64,000 nt of DNA from Claveliimonas sp034178805. Its GTDB lineage: Bacteria > Bacillota > Clostridia > Lachnospirales > Lachnospiraceae. Positions 51,805-62,049 of this stretch are shown one piece after another; within the stretch, counting starts at the first letter, position 1, and each line of letters opens with the position of its first letter. The translations under genes and the position numbers were made by a program. The DNA lies in NCBI RefSeq assembly GCF_050314255.1, contig NZ_JBNPMZ010000003.1, forward strand, positions 201,784 to 265,783, in the 5' to 3' direction. Below the pieces are notes generated by a model. It saw nothing but the letters and a program-made list of their open reading frames with translations, made no database searches and had not been told where the DNA came from.

Positions 51805-54011
51805 AACTCCCGAATTCTTTCCGCAAGACTGGTATTTCGATTCTGTTCATTGGTATTACGGATCATTTCTTCAAATACGCTGTCACTTCCCACCAGAGTG
51901 ACACACTTCCTTGCTCTGGTGACCGCCGTATAAAGAAGATTTCTATGATAGAGCTGACGCGGTCCCTGAAGCAGTGGTATTATCACTGCCGGATATTCAC
52001 TGCCCTGAGACTTATGTATGGTTATCGCGTACGCCAGTTCCAGTTCTTCCAGCATCTGAAATGGATAAGTCACCAGCCGGTGTTCATCATATTCCACCGT
52101 CATTGTTTCTTCATAGGAATTAATTTCCCGAACAATTCCCATATCTCCATTAAAGATTCCCAATCCTTTATCTACCGTCATCCCGTATTTCGTTTTGATT
52201 TCCCACTCAAGCTGATAATTATTCTTAATCTGCATGACCTTATCGCCCACACGGAATTTCCGATCCCCATTCTCCTTCTCTGCTTTAGAAGCGGATGGAG
52301 GATTCAGATATTCCTGCAGAATTCCATTCAGGCGTTCCACTCCGAGAAGGCCTTTTCTCATAGGAGTCAGTACCTGAATATCATAAATATCAGCACCCAC
52401 GTATTTGGGAAGTTTTTTTAATATAAGGGTCAGTACCACACTGATAATGGTATTGGCATCCTGACGCTTCAAAAAGAAAAAATCTCTGCTTTTATTATCC
52501 AGAAGCACCGGTTCTCCACGGTTGATCTTATGAGCATTGACAACAATATCACTCTCGCCGGCCTGGCGGAAAATTTTCGTCAGCATAACGACCGAAAAAC
52601 AATGTGAATCTATAATGTCCTTCAGAACGCTTCCAGGTCCCACGGACGGAAGCTGATTACGGTCTCCCACCAGTATCAGCCTGGTTCCTACACAGACCGC
52701 CGACAGGAGTGCATGCATCAGAGGAAGATCCACCATAGACATCTCATCAATAATAATGACATCCGCTTCCAGTGGATTTTCCCGGTTTCTCATAAAACCA
52801 TTTTTCTGTTCCTCATCTTCGGGATTACCGCTTACCTCCAACAGACGGTGTATCGTCTGCGCTTCACACCCGGTAGTCTCTGTCATACGTTTCGCAGCCC
52901 TGCCGGTTGGTGCAGCCAGAGATATATCCAGTCCCTCGCTTTCAAAGTAACGGATCATAGCATTAATAGTTGTTGTCTTTCCCGTACCGGGACCTCCCGT
53001 AAGAATCAGTACACCATGGCATACTGCTTCTATAACAGCCGTCCTCTGCATCTCATCCAGCGGAAGCTCCATATTTTTTTCGATAGAAGAAAGGCGATGC
53101 AGTATCTCCGTCTCACTTACATCACACCGGATATTCAGGTCATGCAGCATTTTAGCGATGTTAAGCTCCATATAATAGAAATTGGATGCATATACTCTTC
53201 TGCCATCCTCGCCTTCTTTTATGATAATCTTACGCTCCATAGACAGATCCATCAGGTATTTCTCAACACACGCAATCTCCACACCGAGGAGTTCTCCTGT
53301 CCTTGCAGCAAGAACCTGCTCTCTGAGATAAACATGTCCTTCCGCAGTGCTCTGCAATAAGGTATAGAAAATACCACTTCTGATCCGATAATCAGAATCT
53401 GCATGAATGCCGATCTTTTTCGCTATCTCATCTGCCGTCCGGAATCCGATTCCGGAAATATCATCCGCCATCTGATAGGGGTTTTCTTCCAGCACACGAT
53501 AAATACTATTACCATAGTGCTGATAAATCTTTGCCGCCAGTGTGGTTGATATACCATATTTCTGCAGATAGATCATGGCTTTTCGCATATCCTTTTTTTC
53601 TTCCACCTGCTCAGCAATCTCTCTGGCCTTACGCTCACTGATTCCCTTTACTTCTGCCAGACGTTCCGGCTCTTCCTCAATGATACGAAAAGTATCTTCC
53701 CGGAACTTGCGCACAATCCTGCCTGCCAGCGCCGCTCCGACGCCCCGAATGGCGCCTGATCCCAGATATCGCTCGATTGACATGAGATCTTCCGGCTCAC
53801 ACACCTCCGACGATGACACAGAAAGCTGCATCCCATAAAGTGCATGCATCACATATTCACCGGTGAGTTTCAGAAGTTCTCCCTCTTCTATATAATGGAA
53901 TGTTCCCACACAGGTCAGTTCACCATCTTCATTATTCAGATTGAATACTGTGTATCCATTGTCCGCGTTGCGATACACTATATGATCTACATATCCCTTG
54001 ACTTCTTCCAT
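51795..54011 (-). CDS. recD2: RecD2-type SF1 DNA helicase
   Basis: 738 residues: N-terminal OB-like region, tandem helix-hairpin-helix (about 80-200), then helicase core with Walker A GGPGTGKTT (339-347), IIIDEMSMVD (motif II) and the C-terminal AITIHKSQGSEYP. RecD2 is a 5'-3' helicase that works in repair and replication-fork maintenance without RecBC. It lies eight bases after mreB and overlaps comFC. Confidence 0.96.
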   Translation of the reverse strand: MEEVKGYVDHIVYRNADNGYTVFNLNNEDGELTCVGTFHYIEEGELLKLTGEYVMHALYGMQLSVSSSEVCEPEDLMSIERYLGSGAIRGVGAALAGRIVRKFREDTFRIIEEEPERLAEVKGISERKAREIAEQVEEKKDMRKAMIYLQKYGISTTLAAKIYQHYGNSIYRVLEENPYQMADDISGIGFRTADEIAKKIGIHADSDYRIRSGIFYTLLQSTAEGHVYLREQVLAARTGELLGVEIACVEKYLMDLSMERKIIIKEGEDGRRVYASNFYYMELNIAKMLHDLNIRCDVSETEILHRLSSIEKNMELPLDEMQRTAVIEAVCHGVLILTGGPGTGKTTTINAMIRYFESEGLDISLAAPTGRAAKRMTETTGCEAQTIHRLLEVSGNPEDEEQKNGFMRNRENPLEADVIIIDEMSMVDLPLMHALLSAVCVGTRLILVGDRNQLPSVGPGSVLKDIIDSHCFSVVMLTKIFRQAGESDIVVNAHKINRGEPVLLDNKSRDFFFLKRQDANTIISVVLTLILKKLPKYVGADIYDIQVLTPMRKGLLGVERLNGILQEYLNPPSASKAEKENGDRKFRVGDKVMQIKNNYQLEWEIKTKYGMTVDKGLGIFNGDMGIVREINSYEETMTVEYDEHRLVTYPFQMLEELELAYAITIHKSQGSEYPAVIIPLLQGPRQLYHRNLLYTAVTRARKCVTLVGSDSVFEEMIRNTNEQNRNTSLAERIREFCI

Positions 54012-54018
54012 AAGTATT

Positions 54019-55008
54019 CTATATTTCTTTCTTACCGCTCATAAATTCTACATACTGACCCGTTCCGATAGCAACTACCTTCATTGGGTCTTCCGCTGTT
54101 ATAGTATTAATTCCGGTTCTCTCCGCAATCAGTTCCTCCAATCCACGAAGCATGGAACCTCCTCCCGTCAGCATGATTCCTCTGTCCAGAATATCCGCCG
54201 ACAATTCCGGCGGTGTACGCTCAAGAACACTGATTACAGCTTCCACAATCTGTCCTGTTGTCTCCCTGAGAGCCTCCTCCGTCTCAGAAGAAGTAACGGT
54301 CACCGTCTTTGGCAGACCGGTGATCAGATTCCGTCCCCGGACTTCCATGCTCTCCTCCTCAACAAGCGGATATGTTGTTCCAATCTTAATCTTAATGTCT
54401 TCTGCAGTCCGGTCTCCGATCAGCAGGTTATGCTTCTTGCGCACATAGCGCACAATCGCCTCATCAAAATCATCACCCGCAAGTTTAATAGAAGTATTTA
54501 CCACAGCTCCCCCCAGAGAGATTACTGCAATATCTGCCGTTCCTCCACCGATATCAACAATCATATTTCCACATGGCTTTGATATATCGATTCCTGCACC
54601 TATTGCCGCTGCAACAGGCTCCTCTATCAATAGAACTTCTCTGGCACCCGCAGCATAAGTAGCTTCCTCTACTGCTTTTTTCTCTACTTCTGTCACACCG
54701 CTCGGCACACAGATACTGATCCGCGGCTTTGTGAACATACGCCTGCCCAGTGCCTTTTGAACAAAATACTTTATCATTTTTTCTGTCACTGTATAATCTG
54801 AGATCACACCCTGTCTGAGCGGCCGTACCGCTATAATATTCCCCGGTGTTCTTCCAAGCATCAGTCTTGCTTCTTCGCCAATTGCCTTGATTGCATTCGT
54901 ATCTCTGTCATATGCAACCACAGATGGCTCCTTTAAGATGACACCTTTTCCCTTAACGTATACGAGAACGCTGGCCGTACCCAAATCAATTCCAATATCT
55001 ACTGACAT
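54019..55008 (-). CDS. MreB/Mbl-type cell-shape actin homologue
   Basis: 329 residues with the MreB pattern DIGIDLGTASVLVYVKGKG at the start, the ATP-binding loops IVDIGGGTADIAV and LTGGGSMLRG. It forms membrane-bound filaments that direct cell-wall elongation. No mreC/mreD follows, so it may be an Mbl- or MreBH-like paralogue. AAAGGGG precedes the ATG. Confidence 0.94.
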   Translation of the reverse strand: MSVDIGIDLGTASVLVYVKGKGVILKEPSVVAYDRDTNAIKAIGEEARLMLGRTPGNIIAVRPLRQGVISDYTVTEKMIKYFVQKALGRRMFTKPRISICVPSGVTEVEKKAVEEATYAAGAREVLLIEEPVAAAIGAGIDISKPCGNMIVDIGGGTADIAVISLGGAVVNTSIKLAGDDFDEAIVRYVRKKHNLLIGDRTAEDIKIKIGTTYPLVEEESMEVRGRNLITGLPKTVTVTSSETEEALRETTGQIVEAVISVLERTPPELSADILDRGIMLTGGGSMLRGLEELIAERTGINTITAEDPMKVVAIGTGQYVEFMSGKKEI

Positions 55009-55069
55009 TTAAGCTTCCCCTTTCATTAAGTTATTTGCTCAGCATATCATCTTTTGTACATATATGCAA

Positions 55070-55091
55070 ACACGTAATTATTTTTACGTGT
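55070..55091. promoter_or_regulatory. Inverted repeat in the mreB leader
   Basis: ACACGTAA/TTACGTGT stem with loop TTATTT, immediately downstream of the predicted -10 box of the mreB promoter on the minus strand. It could be an operator or a leader hairpin. No protein is known to bind it. Confidence 0.35.
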
Positions 55092-55098
55092 AACTATT

Positions 55099-55127
55099 AT
55101 TATAATCACATTCCGTAAAAATGGAAA
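55099..55127 (-). promoter_or_regulatory. Promoter before mreB
   Basis: Minus strand TTTCCA (55122-55127), 17-base spacer and TATAAT (55099-55104). Strong -10, weak -35. It lies in the 128-base gap after uvrA. Confidence 0.5.
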
Positions 55128-55136
55128 GTTATTTTC

Positions 55137-57989
55137 TTAATTCTTTCTTACGCCTTTCTTAAGTGCCATGTCGATATATTTTCCAGTATAAGATATCGGA
55201 TTTGCCGCTACTTCTTCCGGAGTTCCCTTCGCGATAATAGTTCCACCCCGGTCACCACCTTCCGGTCCGACATCAATAATATAATCTGCCGTTTTGATCA
55301 CATCCAGGTTATGTTCAATTACTATCACAGTATTTCCGTCAGAGGCCAGTCTTCGCAGGATCTCCGTCAGCTTATGCACATCCGCAAAATGAAGTCCCGT
55401 AGTAGGCTCATCCAGAATGTAAACCGTCTTACCGGTGCTCCTCTTACTCAGTTCTGTAGCCAGCTTAATTCTCTGTGCCTCGCCACCGGACAAAGTCGTG
55501 GAGGGCTGTCCCAGACGGATATAGGAAAGTCCCACGTCATAAAGAGTCTCCATCTTCCGACGGATACTCGGCACATGTTCGAAGAAATGAAGTGCCTCTT
55601 CCACCGTCATATTCAACACATCATATATACTTTTTCCTTTATAATGAACCTCTAAAGTTTCTCTGTTATATCTCTTTCCTCCGCAAACCTCACAAGGAAC
55701 ATATACATCCGGCAGGAAATGCATCTCTATTTTCAAGATACCGTCTCCACTGCAGGCCTCACATCTTCCACCCTTGACATTAAAACTGAATCGTCCTTTC
55801 TTATATCCCCTCGCCTTCGCATCCGGAGTTGCCGCAAACAGATCACGGATCAGGTCAAACACTCCCGTATAAGTAGCAGGATTCGATCTGGGCGTTCTTC
55901 CGATCGGTGACTGATCAATATTGATTACTTTATCCAATTGTTCCATTCCCTCGATGGCATCATGTTTGCCCGGGATGGTTCTGGCACGATTCAGTTCTCT
56001 TGCCAGACGTTTATAAAGTATCTCATTTACCAGTGAACTCTTGCCGGAACCTGATACACCCGTCACACAGGTCATCACTCCCAGCGGAAATTCTACATCT
56101 ATATGTTTCAGATTATTTTCACTGGCTCCTATGACTTTAAGCCATCCGGTGGGCTGCTTTCTCTCTTCCGGAACCGGAATCTGAATCCTTCCACTCAGAT
56201 ATGCACCGGTAATGGATTTCTTATTCTTCATGATTTCCTTAGCCGTGCCCTGAGCCACCACTTCGCCGCCATGCTCCCCTGCTCCCGGACCGATATCTAC
56301 CACGCAGTCTGCAGCAAGCATCGTATCTTCGTCATGCTCTACCACAATTACAGAATTTCCCAGATCACGCAGATGCTTCAGGGTATTCAGAAGTTTATCA
56401 TTATCTCTCTGATGCAGACCGATACTGGGCTCATCCAGAATATATGCAACACCCACAAGTCCGGATCCGATCTGAGTAGCCAGACGTATTCTCTGCGCCT
56501 CACCGCCTGACAGAGAGCCTGTAGCCCTGGCAAGCGTAAGATAGTCCAGTCCCACATCCAAAAGGAACTGAAGTCTGGCATTAATCTCCTTCAAAATCTG
56601 ACCTCCTATCATTTCCTGCTGCTTCGTCAGGGCAAGCTGATTCAGAAATTCTTTTAATACAGTAATAGAAAATCCGGTTATCTCAGAAATATTCTTCTCT
56701 CCAACCGTCACAGCCAGAGATTCCTTTTTAAGCCTCTGTCCGCCACATTCATGACAGGGAGTAATGCGCATAAACTCCTCGTATTCTGCCTTAATAGTCT
56801 CCGAAGACGTTTCGCGGTATTTGCGCTCCATATTGCGGATCAGACCCTCGAATGCCACATCATAGATTCCTTCTCCCCGCTGCCCACGGTAGTGAACCTT
56901 TACCTCTTTTCCATTGGTTCCATGAATGAGTACATCGTGAACTTCCTTTGGATAATCCTTAAACGGAGTACTCAAAGAGAAATGATATTCTTTCGAAAGC
57001 GCTTCTAATATTGCTCTGGTATAACTCCCTTTATCTGTGCAGGACTGCCATCCCATCACTGCGATTGCACCTTCATCGATACTCAGATTCTTATCCGGTA
57101 TCATCAGATCTTCATCAAATTCCATTTTATATCCAAGACCATAGCAGACCGGGCAGGCACCGAATGGATTGTTAAATGAAAAGCTTCGGGGTTCAATCTC
57201 ATCCACACTGATCCCGCAATCCGGACAGGAAAAACTCTGGCTGAATCTTAAGGGCTCTCCCCCAATAACATCCACAACCAGAAGACCTTCTGCAAGATGA
57301 AGGACACTTTCAATAGAGTCTGTCAGACGTTTCTCTATTCCCGGTTTCACTACAAGTCGGTCTACAATAATCTCTATGTTATGTTTAATGTTTTTATCCA
57401 ATACAATCTCTTCCGACAATTCATACAGGTTGCCGTCCACCCGGACTCTTACATAGCCACTCTTCTTTGCCCGTTCAAACAGCTTGGCATGGGTTCCTTT
57501 TCTTCCCCGAACGACCGGAGCAAGAAGCTGTATTTTTGTTCCCTGTTCCATTTCCATGACCTGATCGACCATCTGATCGACTGTCTGCTTCTTAATCTCT
57601 TTCCCACACTTTGGACAATGGGGTATTCCAATCCTCGCATATAACAACCGGAGATAATCATATATCTCCGTCACCGTTCCCACCGTAGAACGTGGATTGC
57701 GATTCGTGGATTTCTGATCAATGGAAATTGCCGGAGACAATCCCTCAATACTCTCTACATTTGGCTTCTCCATCTGCCCAAGGAACTGCCTTGCATAAGA
57801 AGACAGAGATTCCATATATCTTCTCTGCCCTTCTGCGTAAATAGTATCAAATGCCAGAGAAGATTTTCCCGAACCGGACAAACCGGTCAGTACCACCAGT
57901 TCATTTCTCGGAATATCCAGGTCTACATTTTTCAAATTGTGCTCACATGCACCTCGTATTTTTATATTATTCTTATTTTTTACTGCCAT
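55137..57989 (-). CDS. uvrA: UvrA, excinuclease ABC subunit A
   Basis: 950 residues with two ABC ATPase modules (Walker A GLSGSGKSSLAFDT near 35; GVSGSGKSSLV near 640), two SGGEAQRI signatures and Cys-rich zinc modules (CPDCGI, CEACSGDG, CEVCGGKRY). UvrA finds helix-distorting DNA damage and loads UvrB. It follows uvrB by 33 bases as an operon. Length and motifs are complete. Confidence 0.98.
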   Translation of the reverse strand: MAVKNKNNIKIRGACEHNLKNVDLDIPRNELVVLTGLSGSGKSSLAFDTIYAEGQRRYMESLSSYARQFLGQMEKPNVESIEGLSPAISIDQKSTNRNPRSTVGTVTEIYDYLRLLYARIGIPHCPKCGKEIKKQTVDQMVDQVMEMEQGTKIQLLAPVVRGRKGTHAKLFERAKKSGYVRVRVDGNLYELSEEIVLDKNIKHNIEIIVDRLVVKPGIEKRLTDSIESVLHLAEGLLVVDVIGGEPLRFSQSFSCPDCGISVDEIEPRSFSFNNPFGACPVCYGLGYKMEFDEDLMIPDKNLSIDEGAIAVMGWQSCTDKGSYTRAILEALSKEYHFSLSTPFKDYPKEVHDVLIHGTNGKEVKVHYRGQRGEGIYDVAFEGLIRNMERKYRETSSETIKAEYEEFMRITPCHECGGQRLKKESLAVTVGEKNISEITGFSITVLKEFLNQLALTKQQEMIGGQILKEINARLQFLLDVGLDYLTLARATGSLSGGEAQRIRLATQIGSGLVGVAYILDEPSIGLHQRDNDKLLNTLKHLRDLGNSVIVVEHDEDTMLAADCVVDIGPGAGEHGGEVVAQGTAKEIMKNKKSITGAYLSGRIQIPVPEERKQPTGWLKVIGASENNLKHIDVEFPLGVMTCVTGVSGSGKSSLVNEILYKRLARELNRARTIPGKHDAIEGMEQLDKVINIDQSPIGRTPRSNPATYTGVFDLIRDLFAATPDAKARGYKKGRFSFNVKGGRCEACSGDGILKIEMHFLPDVYVPCEVCGGKRYNRETLEVHYKGKSIYDVLNMTVEEALHFFEHVPSIRRKMETLYDVGLSYIRLGQPSTTLSGGEAQRIKLATELSKRSTGKTVYILDEPTTGLHFADVHKLTEILRRLASDGNTVIVIEHNLDVIKTADYIIDVGPEGGDRGGTIIAKGTPEEVAANPISYTGKYIDMALKKGVRKN

Positions 57990-58022
57990 CTCTGTCTTTG
58001 TACTCCTTCTGTTTTCTGCAGC

Positions 58023-60005
58023 TTACATATCCTGCAGCTGTTTTTTCAACTCCGTCATCTTATCCCGCAGTTCTGCTGCCGCCTCGAAATTCAGTTCCGC
58101 TGCCGCCTTACGCATCTGCTTGCTGATATCCTTGATCAATTTCTCCAGCTCATCCTTATTCATGGATTCCGGATCCTTTTCAAGCCGAAGTTCCTCTGCA
58201 GCCACTTTTTTGGAAATGCTGATAAGGTCACGCACAGACTTCTGTATCGTCTTCGGCGTGATTCCATGCTCCTCATTATACCGCATCTGTATCTCACGGC
58301 GGCGTCTGGTCTCATCGATTGCATTGCGCATGGAATCCGTCATATTATCCGCATACATGATAACATGTCCTTCTGCATTTCTCGCAGCACGTCCGATTGT
58401 CTGCACCAGTGAGGTTTCTGAACGCAAGAATCCCTCTTTATCCGCATCCAGAATTGCAACCAGTGTAATTTCCGGGATGTCCAGACCCTCTCGCAAAAGG
58501 TTAATTCCCACCAGAACATCAAACACATCCAGACGCATATCCCTCACGATTTCCGTCCGCTCCAGCGTGTCGATATCAGAGTGAAGATATTTTACCCGGA
58601 TGCCCAGTTCCCGCATATAATCTGTCAGATCTTCCGCCATCCTCTTCGTCAGTGTAGTAATCAGAACCTTGTGTTTTGCCGCAATCTCTTTATTTACCTC
58701 GCTGACCAGATCATCTATCTGTCCTTCCACCGGACGTACCTCCACCTCCGGATCAAGCAAACCGGTAGGACGGATCACCTGCTCAGCCCGAAGCAATTCA
58801 TTCTGCTCCTCATATGGTCCCGGTGTGGCAGACACAAACAGCACCTGATTGATTTTACTCTCAAATTCCTCGAAGCTCAAAGGTCTGTTGTCCTTAGCGG
58901 ACGGCAGGCGGAAACCATAATCCACCAATGTCGTCTTTCTTGACTGGTCTCCATGATACATGCCGCCGATCTGAGGCACCGTCTTGTGAGATTCGTCAAT
59001 CATCATAATAAAATCGTCCGGGAAATAATCAATCAGCGTGTGAGGAGGCTGTCCCGGTGCAAGCCCTGTCAGATGTCTGGAATAATTTTCAATTCCGGAA
59101 CAGAAGCCTGTCTCTCTCAGCATTTCAATATCAAAATTTGTCCGTTCTGAAATTCTCTGAGCCTCCAGAAGCTTATCTTCGCCTTTAAAATACTTAATCT
59201 GTTCTTCCAGCTCCACCTCAATATCGCTGATGGCACGATTCATACTCTCCTGGGATACTACATAATGGGACGCCGGGAAAATAGCCACATGATTGAGTTC
59301 ATTCTTAATCTCTCCCGTCAGAATATCAATCTCTGTAATTCTGTCCACTTCATCTCCAAAAAATTCTATCCGATATGCAATATTTTCCGTGTAAGCCGGA
59401 ATAATTTCCAACACATCGCCGCGCACCCGGAAGGTTCCCCTGTGGAAATCAATCTCGCTGCGGTCATACTGAATCTCAATCAGCTTTCTGATCACATCAT
59501 CTCTGTCCTTCTCCATTCCCGGGCGCAGAGAAATCACCATCTCCTGATAGTCAATCGGAGAACCCAGCCCGTAAATGCAGGACACACTGGCTACGATAAT
59601 TACATCCCGTCGTTCAGAAAGCGCAGCCGTTGCAGAATGTCTCAGCTTATCAATCTCATCATTAATAGATGAATCCTTCGCAATGTAGGTATCAGAGGAA
59701 GGAACATAAGCCTCCGGCTGGTAGTAGTCGTAGTAGGACACAAAATACTCCACTGCGTTCTCAGGGAACATCTCCTTGAATTCTCCATAAAGCTGAGCAG
59801 CTAATGTTTTATTATGGGCAATGACCAGCGTCGGCTTCTGCAACTGCTGAATCACATTAGCCATGGTAAATGTCTTACCTGAACCCGTAACCCCTAGTAA
59901 AGTCTGGCATTGATTGCCTTCCTTAAATCCTTTGACCAGTTCCGCAATTGCCTGTGGCTGGTCTCCTGTAGGCTGATATGGGGCATATAATTTAAACTCT
60001 GGCAT
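58023..60005 (-). CDS. uvrB: UvrB, excinuclease ABC subunit B
   Basis: 660 residues: Walker A GVTGSGKTFTM (39-49), beta-hairpin region YYDYYQPEAY, helicase motif IGRAARN, and a C-terminal UvrC-interacting coil (about 620-655). UvrB is the damage-verifying helicase of nucleotide excision repair. A perfect AAGGAGG at 60014-60020 precedes the ATG. The upstream region has a 12-bp palindrome and three copies of a 12-14 bp motif. Confidence 0.98.
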   Translation of the reverse strand: MPEFKLYAPYQPTGDQPQAIAELVKGFKEGNQCQTLLGVTGSGKTFTMANVIQQLQKPTLVIAHNKTLAAQLYGEFKEMFPENAVEYFVSYYDYYQPEAYVPSSDTYIAKDSSINDEIDKLRHSATAALSERRDVIIVASVSCIYGLGSPIDYQEMVISLRPGMEKDRDDVIRKLIEIQYDRSEIDFHRGTFRVRGDVLEIIPAYTENIAYRIEFFGDEVDRITEIDILTGEIKNELNHVAIFPASHYVVSQESMNRAISDIEVELEEQIKYFKGEDKLLEAQRISERTNFDIEMLRETGFCSGIENYSRHLTGLAPGQPPHTLIDYFPDDFIMMIDESHKTVPQIGGMYHGDQSRKTTLVDYGFRLPSAKDNRPLSFEEFESKINQVLFVSATPGPYEEQNELLRAEQVIRPTGLLDPEVEVRPVEGQIDDLVSEVNKEIAAKHKVLITTLTKRMAEDLTDYMRELGIRVKYLHSDIDTLERTEIVRDMRLDVFDVLVGINLLREGLDIPEITLVAILDADKEGFLRSETSLVQTIGRAARNAEGHVIMYADNMTDSMRNAIDETRRRREIQMRYNEEHGITPKTIQKSVRDLISISKKVAAEELRLEKDPESMNKDELEKLIKDISKQMRKAAAELNFEAAAELRDKMTELKKQLQDM

Positions 60006-60052
60006 GGTAAAAACCTCCTTTTCACGAAGTACTTCGACTACTATAAACCATC

Positions 60053-60066
60053 AAATTCGTGTAATT
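60053..60066 (+). repeat. AAATTCGTGTAATT motif copy
   Basis: First of two direct copies upstream of uvrB. Identical to 60074-60087 and 62592-62605. Confidence 0.7.
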
Positions 60067-60073
60067 CTGAAAA

Positions 60074-60087
60074 AAATTCGTGTAATT
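60074..60087 (+). repeat. AAATTCGTGTAATT motif copy
   Basis: Second direct copy, 21 bp after the first, two helical turns, so both would face the same side of DNA. Confidence 0.7.
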
Positions 60088-60123
60088 TTCATTTTTTTCG
60101 TTGGTCTATAGGCGAACTTTTTC

Positions 60124-60135
60124 AATTACACGAAT
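60124..60135 (-). repeat. Inverted copy of ATTCGTGTAATT
   Basis: Reads AATTACACGAAT on the plus strand; the last 12 bases of the motif on the minus strand. Confidence 0.65.
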
Positions 60136-60246
60136 GGAAGTCACAAATTCACTTTTTCAAAACGTCGCAACACCAGAAAACACAAGGCATCACGGTATGT
60201 AACGAAGGTCACAGATTTCCGTGACCGTTCTTTGTACAGTATAGCA

Positions 60247-61950
60247 CTATTTACGGTATCTGGCATCTGCAATTAACACCTTACAGCGTTTCTTGTAGCA
60301 TGCAATTCCATATTTCAGGATATGCCTTATCCCCTCTTCCTGAAGTTCTTCCTCATACCGTCTGCTTTCAATCTGCTCCAAAGCTTCCTTACAGGCTCCC
60401 TCCAGTCTGCCGTCCTCTGCATATTTTACTTCAATCACAATACCAATTTCTTCATCATCACTTCTCACAAGAATATCACTGTAGCCATCCCCTGATTCTT
60501 CATTGGACGATATGATCCATGTGTCCTTATAGCCCAGGAGACCCAAAAGAATACCATGATAAAAATTTTCTTTCATTGGCTTTTTCACAAACGTATCCCG
60601 GATACTGATTGTCTTGCGTAAATAATTCGAAAAGCCTTTCTCTGCCTTCTCTACATCTCCATTTTGAAGAGCGTCGCAAAAAGCGTTTACAGCATCTCCG
60701 TTCTTTTTGATGTTTTCTTTAAAAAGCTCCATGATCTGTTCTGTGTAAATCTCACGAATTTCCAAATTTGGAATTGCCAGATAAAATCTTTTCCTACCTG
60801 CCTGTCCTCGCAGTGTAAGATAACCAGTGGTAAAGAGGACGCTCCATATATTATCAATGGAACTGTACATATCCTTGTATGTTAATTCCTGATGGATTTC
60901 CTTTTGTATTACTCCGCCCGCAACAAGTTGTTCAATCTCATTCTTCGTTGTACCGATATCTGCTCCCTGAATGAACTTTTTTACCGCATCATTACTACTG
61001 GTATTTGACCAATAATTCTGTGGCCGGGCATTGCTATCTTTACAGAGCTTGCTGCAATGGCATATTACATCCCACGGACAGTATACCTCTACATTTCCAA
61101 ACTGATATCCATCATACCATTCCTTAATGGTCTCATAACCCTTAGAAAGGTTATAATATTCCAACAGTTCTTTTATTTCCTCATCTGTAAATCCAAAATA
61201 TTCATCAAACTCCACATCTGCAACAGATAAAACCCGCAGATTATTCAATCCGGTAAAGATACTTTCTTTTGAGATACGCATGCATCCCGTCAATACCGCA
61301 AATTCCAGACTATCATTCGTCTTCAATGCCTGCTGAAACAGATTACGAATCAATACGATCATCTGGTCATAATATCCCTGATCATACGCTTTTGCTAACG
61401 GCACATCATACTCGTCAATCAAAAGAATCACCTTTCGCTCATAATGCTTTTCCAAAAGTTCTGATAAAACTTTTAAACTTCCATATAGCACTGCCTCACT
61501 CATATCTGCCCGCAGCAATGTAGTATATGCGTCTTTATCATAAGACGTAAGACGTTCGCTGTCCAAAAGATACTGGAAGCGCCGGGCTTCTGCATTGACA
61601 ATCTGAACTGCCAATTCTCGCGCCGTGTCAAAAGAGCCTGCATCGATTGCTTTCAAAGATATTGAAATCACTGGAAATTTCCCCATATATTCTTCACATA
61701 AAGAAACCTCTTTTGAAATTGCCAGTCCTTCAAAAATCTCTTTCCTGCCTCCCGGTTCAAAGAAGCTTTTCAACATACTCATATTCAATGACTTTCCAAA
61801 TCTTCTCGGTCGGGTAAACAGAGTTACCTTGCCCCAGTTCTCAAACAGTTCTTTAATCAATCCCGTTTTATCCACATAGTAAAAACCTTTTGTCCGAATT
61901 TCTTCAAAATTCTCAATTCCGATTGGGAGTTTCTTTTTTCTGGCTTCCAT
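60247..61950 (-). CDS. AAA-ATPase-like protein with C-terminal PD-(D/E)XK nuclease-like domain
   Basis: 567 residues. N-terminal AAA-ATPase_like domain (PF09820 pattern) with PIGIENFEEIR, YYVDKTGLIKEL, a P-loop-like RPRRFGKS (47-54) and Walker B VILLIDEYD (about 173-181); C-terminal PDDEXK_9-like domain with DILVRSDDEEIGIVIEVKY (about 510-528), whose Asp, Glu and Lys fit a nuclease-type core. Such genes are common as scattered multicopy accessory genes in gut anaerobes; function unproven, possibly mobile-element or defence related. Likely extended -10 promoter at 62041-62049. Confidence 0.85.
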   Translation of the reverse strand: MEARKKKLPIGIENFEEIRTKGFYYVDKTGLIKELFENWGKVTLFTRPRRFGKSLNMSMLKSFFEPGGRKEIFEGLAISKEVSLCEEYMGKFPVISISLKAIDAGSFDTARELAVQIVNAEARRFQYLLDSERLTSYDKDAYTTLLRADMSEAVLYGSLKVLSELLEKHYERKVILLIDEYDVPLAKAYDQGYYDQMIVLIRNLFQQALKTNDSLEFAVLTGCMRISKESIFTGLNNLRVLSVADVEFDEYFGFTDEEIKELLEYYNLSKGYETIKEWYDGYQFGNVEVYCPWDVICHCSKLCKDSNARPQNYWSNTSSNDAVKKFIQGADIGTTKNEIEQLVAGGVIQKEIHQELTYKDMYSSIDNIWSVLFTTGYLTLRGQAGRKRFYLAIPNLEIREIYTEQIMELFKENIKKNGDAVNAFCDALQNGDVEKAEKGFSNYLRKTISIRDTFVKKPMKENFYHGILLGLLGYKDTWIISSNEESGDGYSDILVRSDDEEIGIVIEVKYAEDGRLEGACKEALEQIESRRYEEELQEEGIRHILKYGIACYKKRCKVLIADARYRK

Positions 61951-62040
61951 TTGGTGCTTATTCTCCTTTCCCCAATTTCTAATTTAATATCATCTATCGC
62001 ATCAATCTGTTCTCAGCTTTACAAAACAAATATCTCCTAT

Positions 62041-62049
62041 ATTATAACA
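62041..62049 (-). promoter_or_regulatory. Extended -10 promoter for the AAA-ATPase gene
   Basis: Minus strand TGTTATAAT. The -35 position reads TGGGTT, a poor match, so recognition would rest on the extended -10. It is about 90 bases before the ATG. Confidence 0.5.

Larger units (their letters stand above)
60006..60246. promoter_or_regulatory. 241-bp uvrB leader with palindrome and repeated motif
   Basis: Holds the palindrome CGAAGTACTTCG (60025-60036), two direct copies of AAATTCGTGTAATT (60053-60066, 60074-60087; starts 21 bp apart) and one inverted copy of its last 12 bases (60124-60135). No convincing -35/-10 pair is visible on the minus strand, and no GAAC-N4-GTTC type LexA box. The rest of the gap shows no gene. 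Confidence 0.6.

Noticed and set aside
52713..53360. Plus-strand open frame of 215 codons
   Set aside because: Antisense to recD2, whose helicase motifs fix the real frame.
57937..58584. Plus-strand open frame of 215 codons
   Set aside because: Antisense shadow across the uvrA/uvrB junction; Ser/Arg-rich, low-complexity, no ribosome site, while both opposing genes are certain.
60006..60246. LexA (SOS) box before uvrB
   Set aside because: No GAAC-N4-GTTC type site found on either strand in the leader; only a different palindrome is present.
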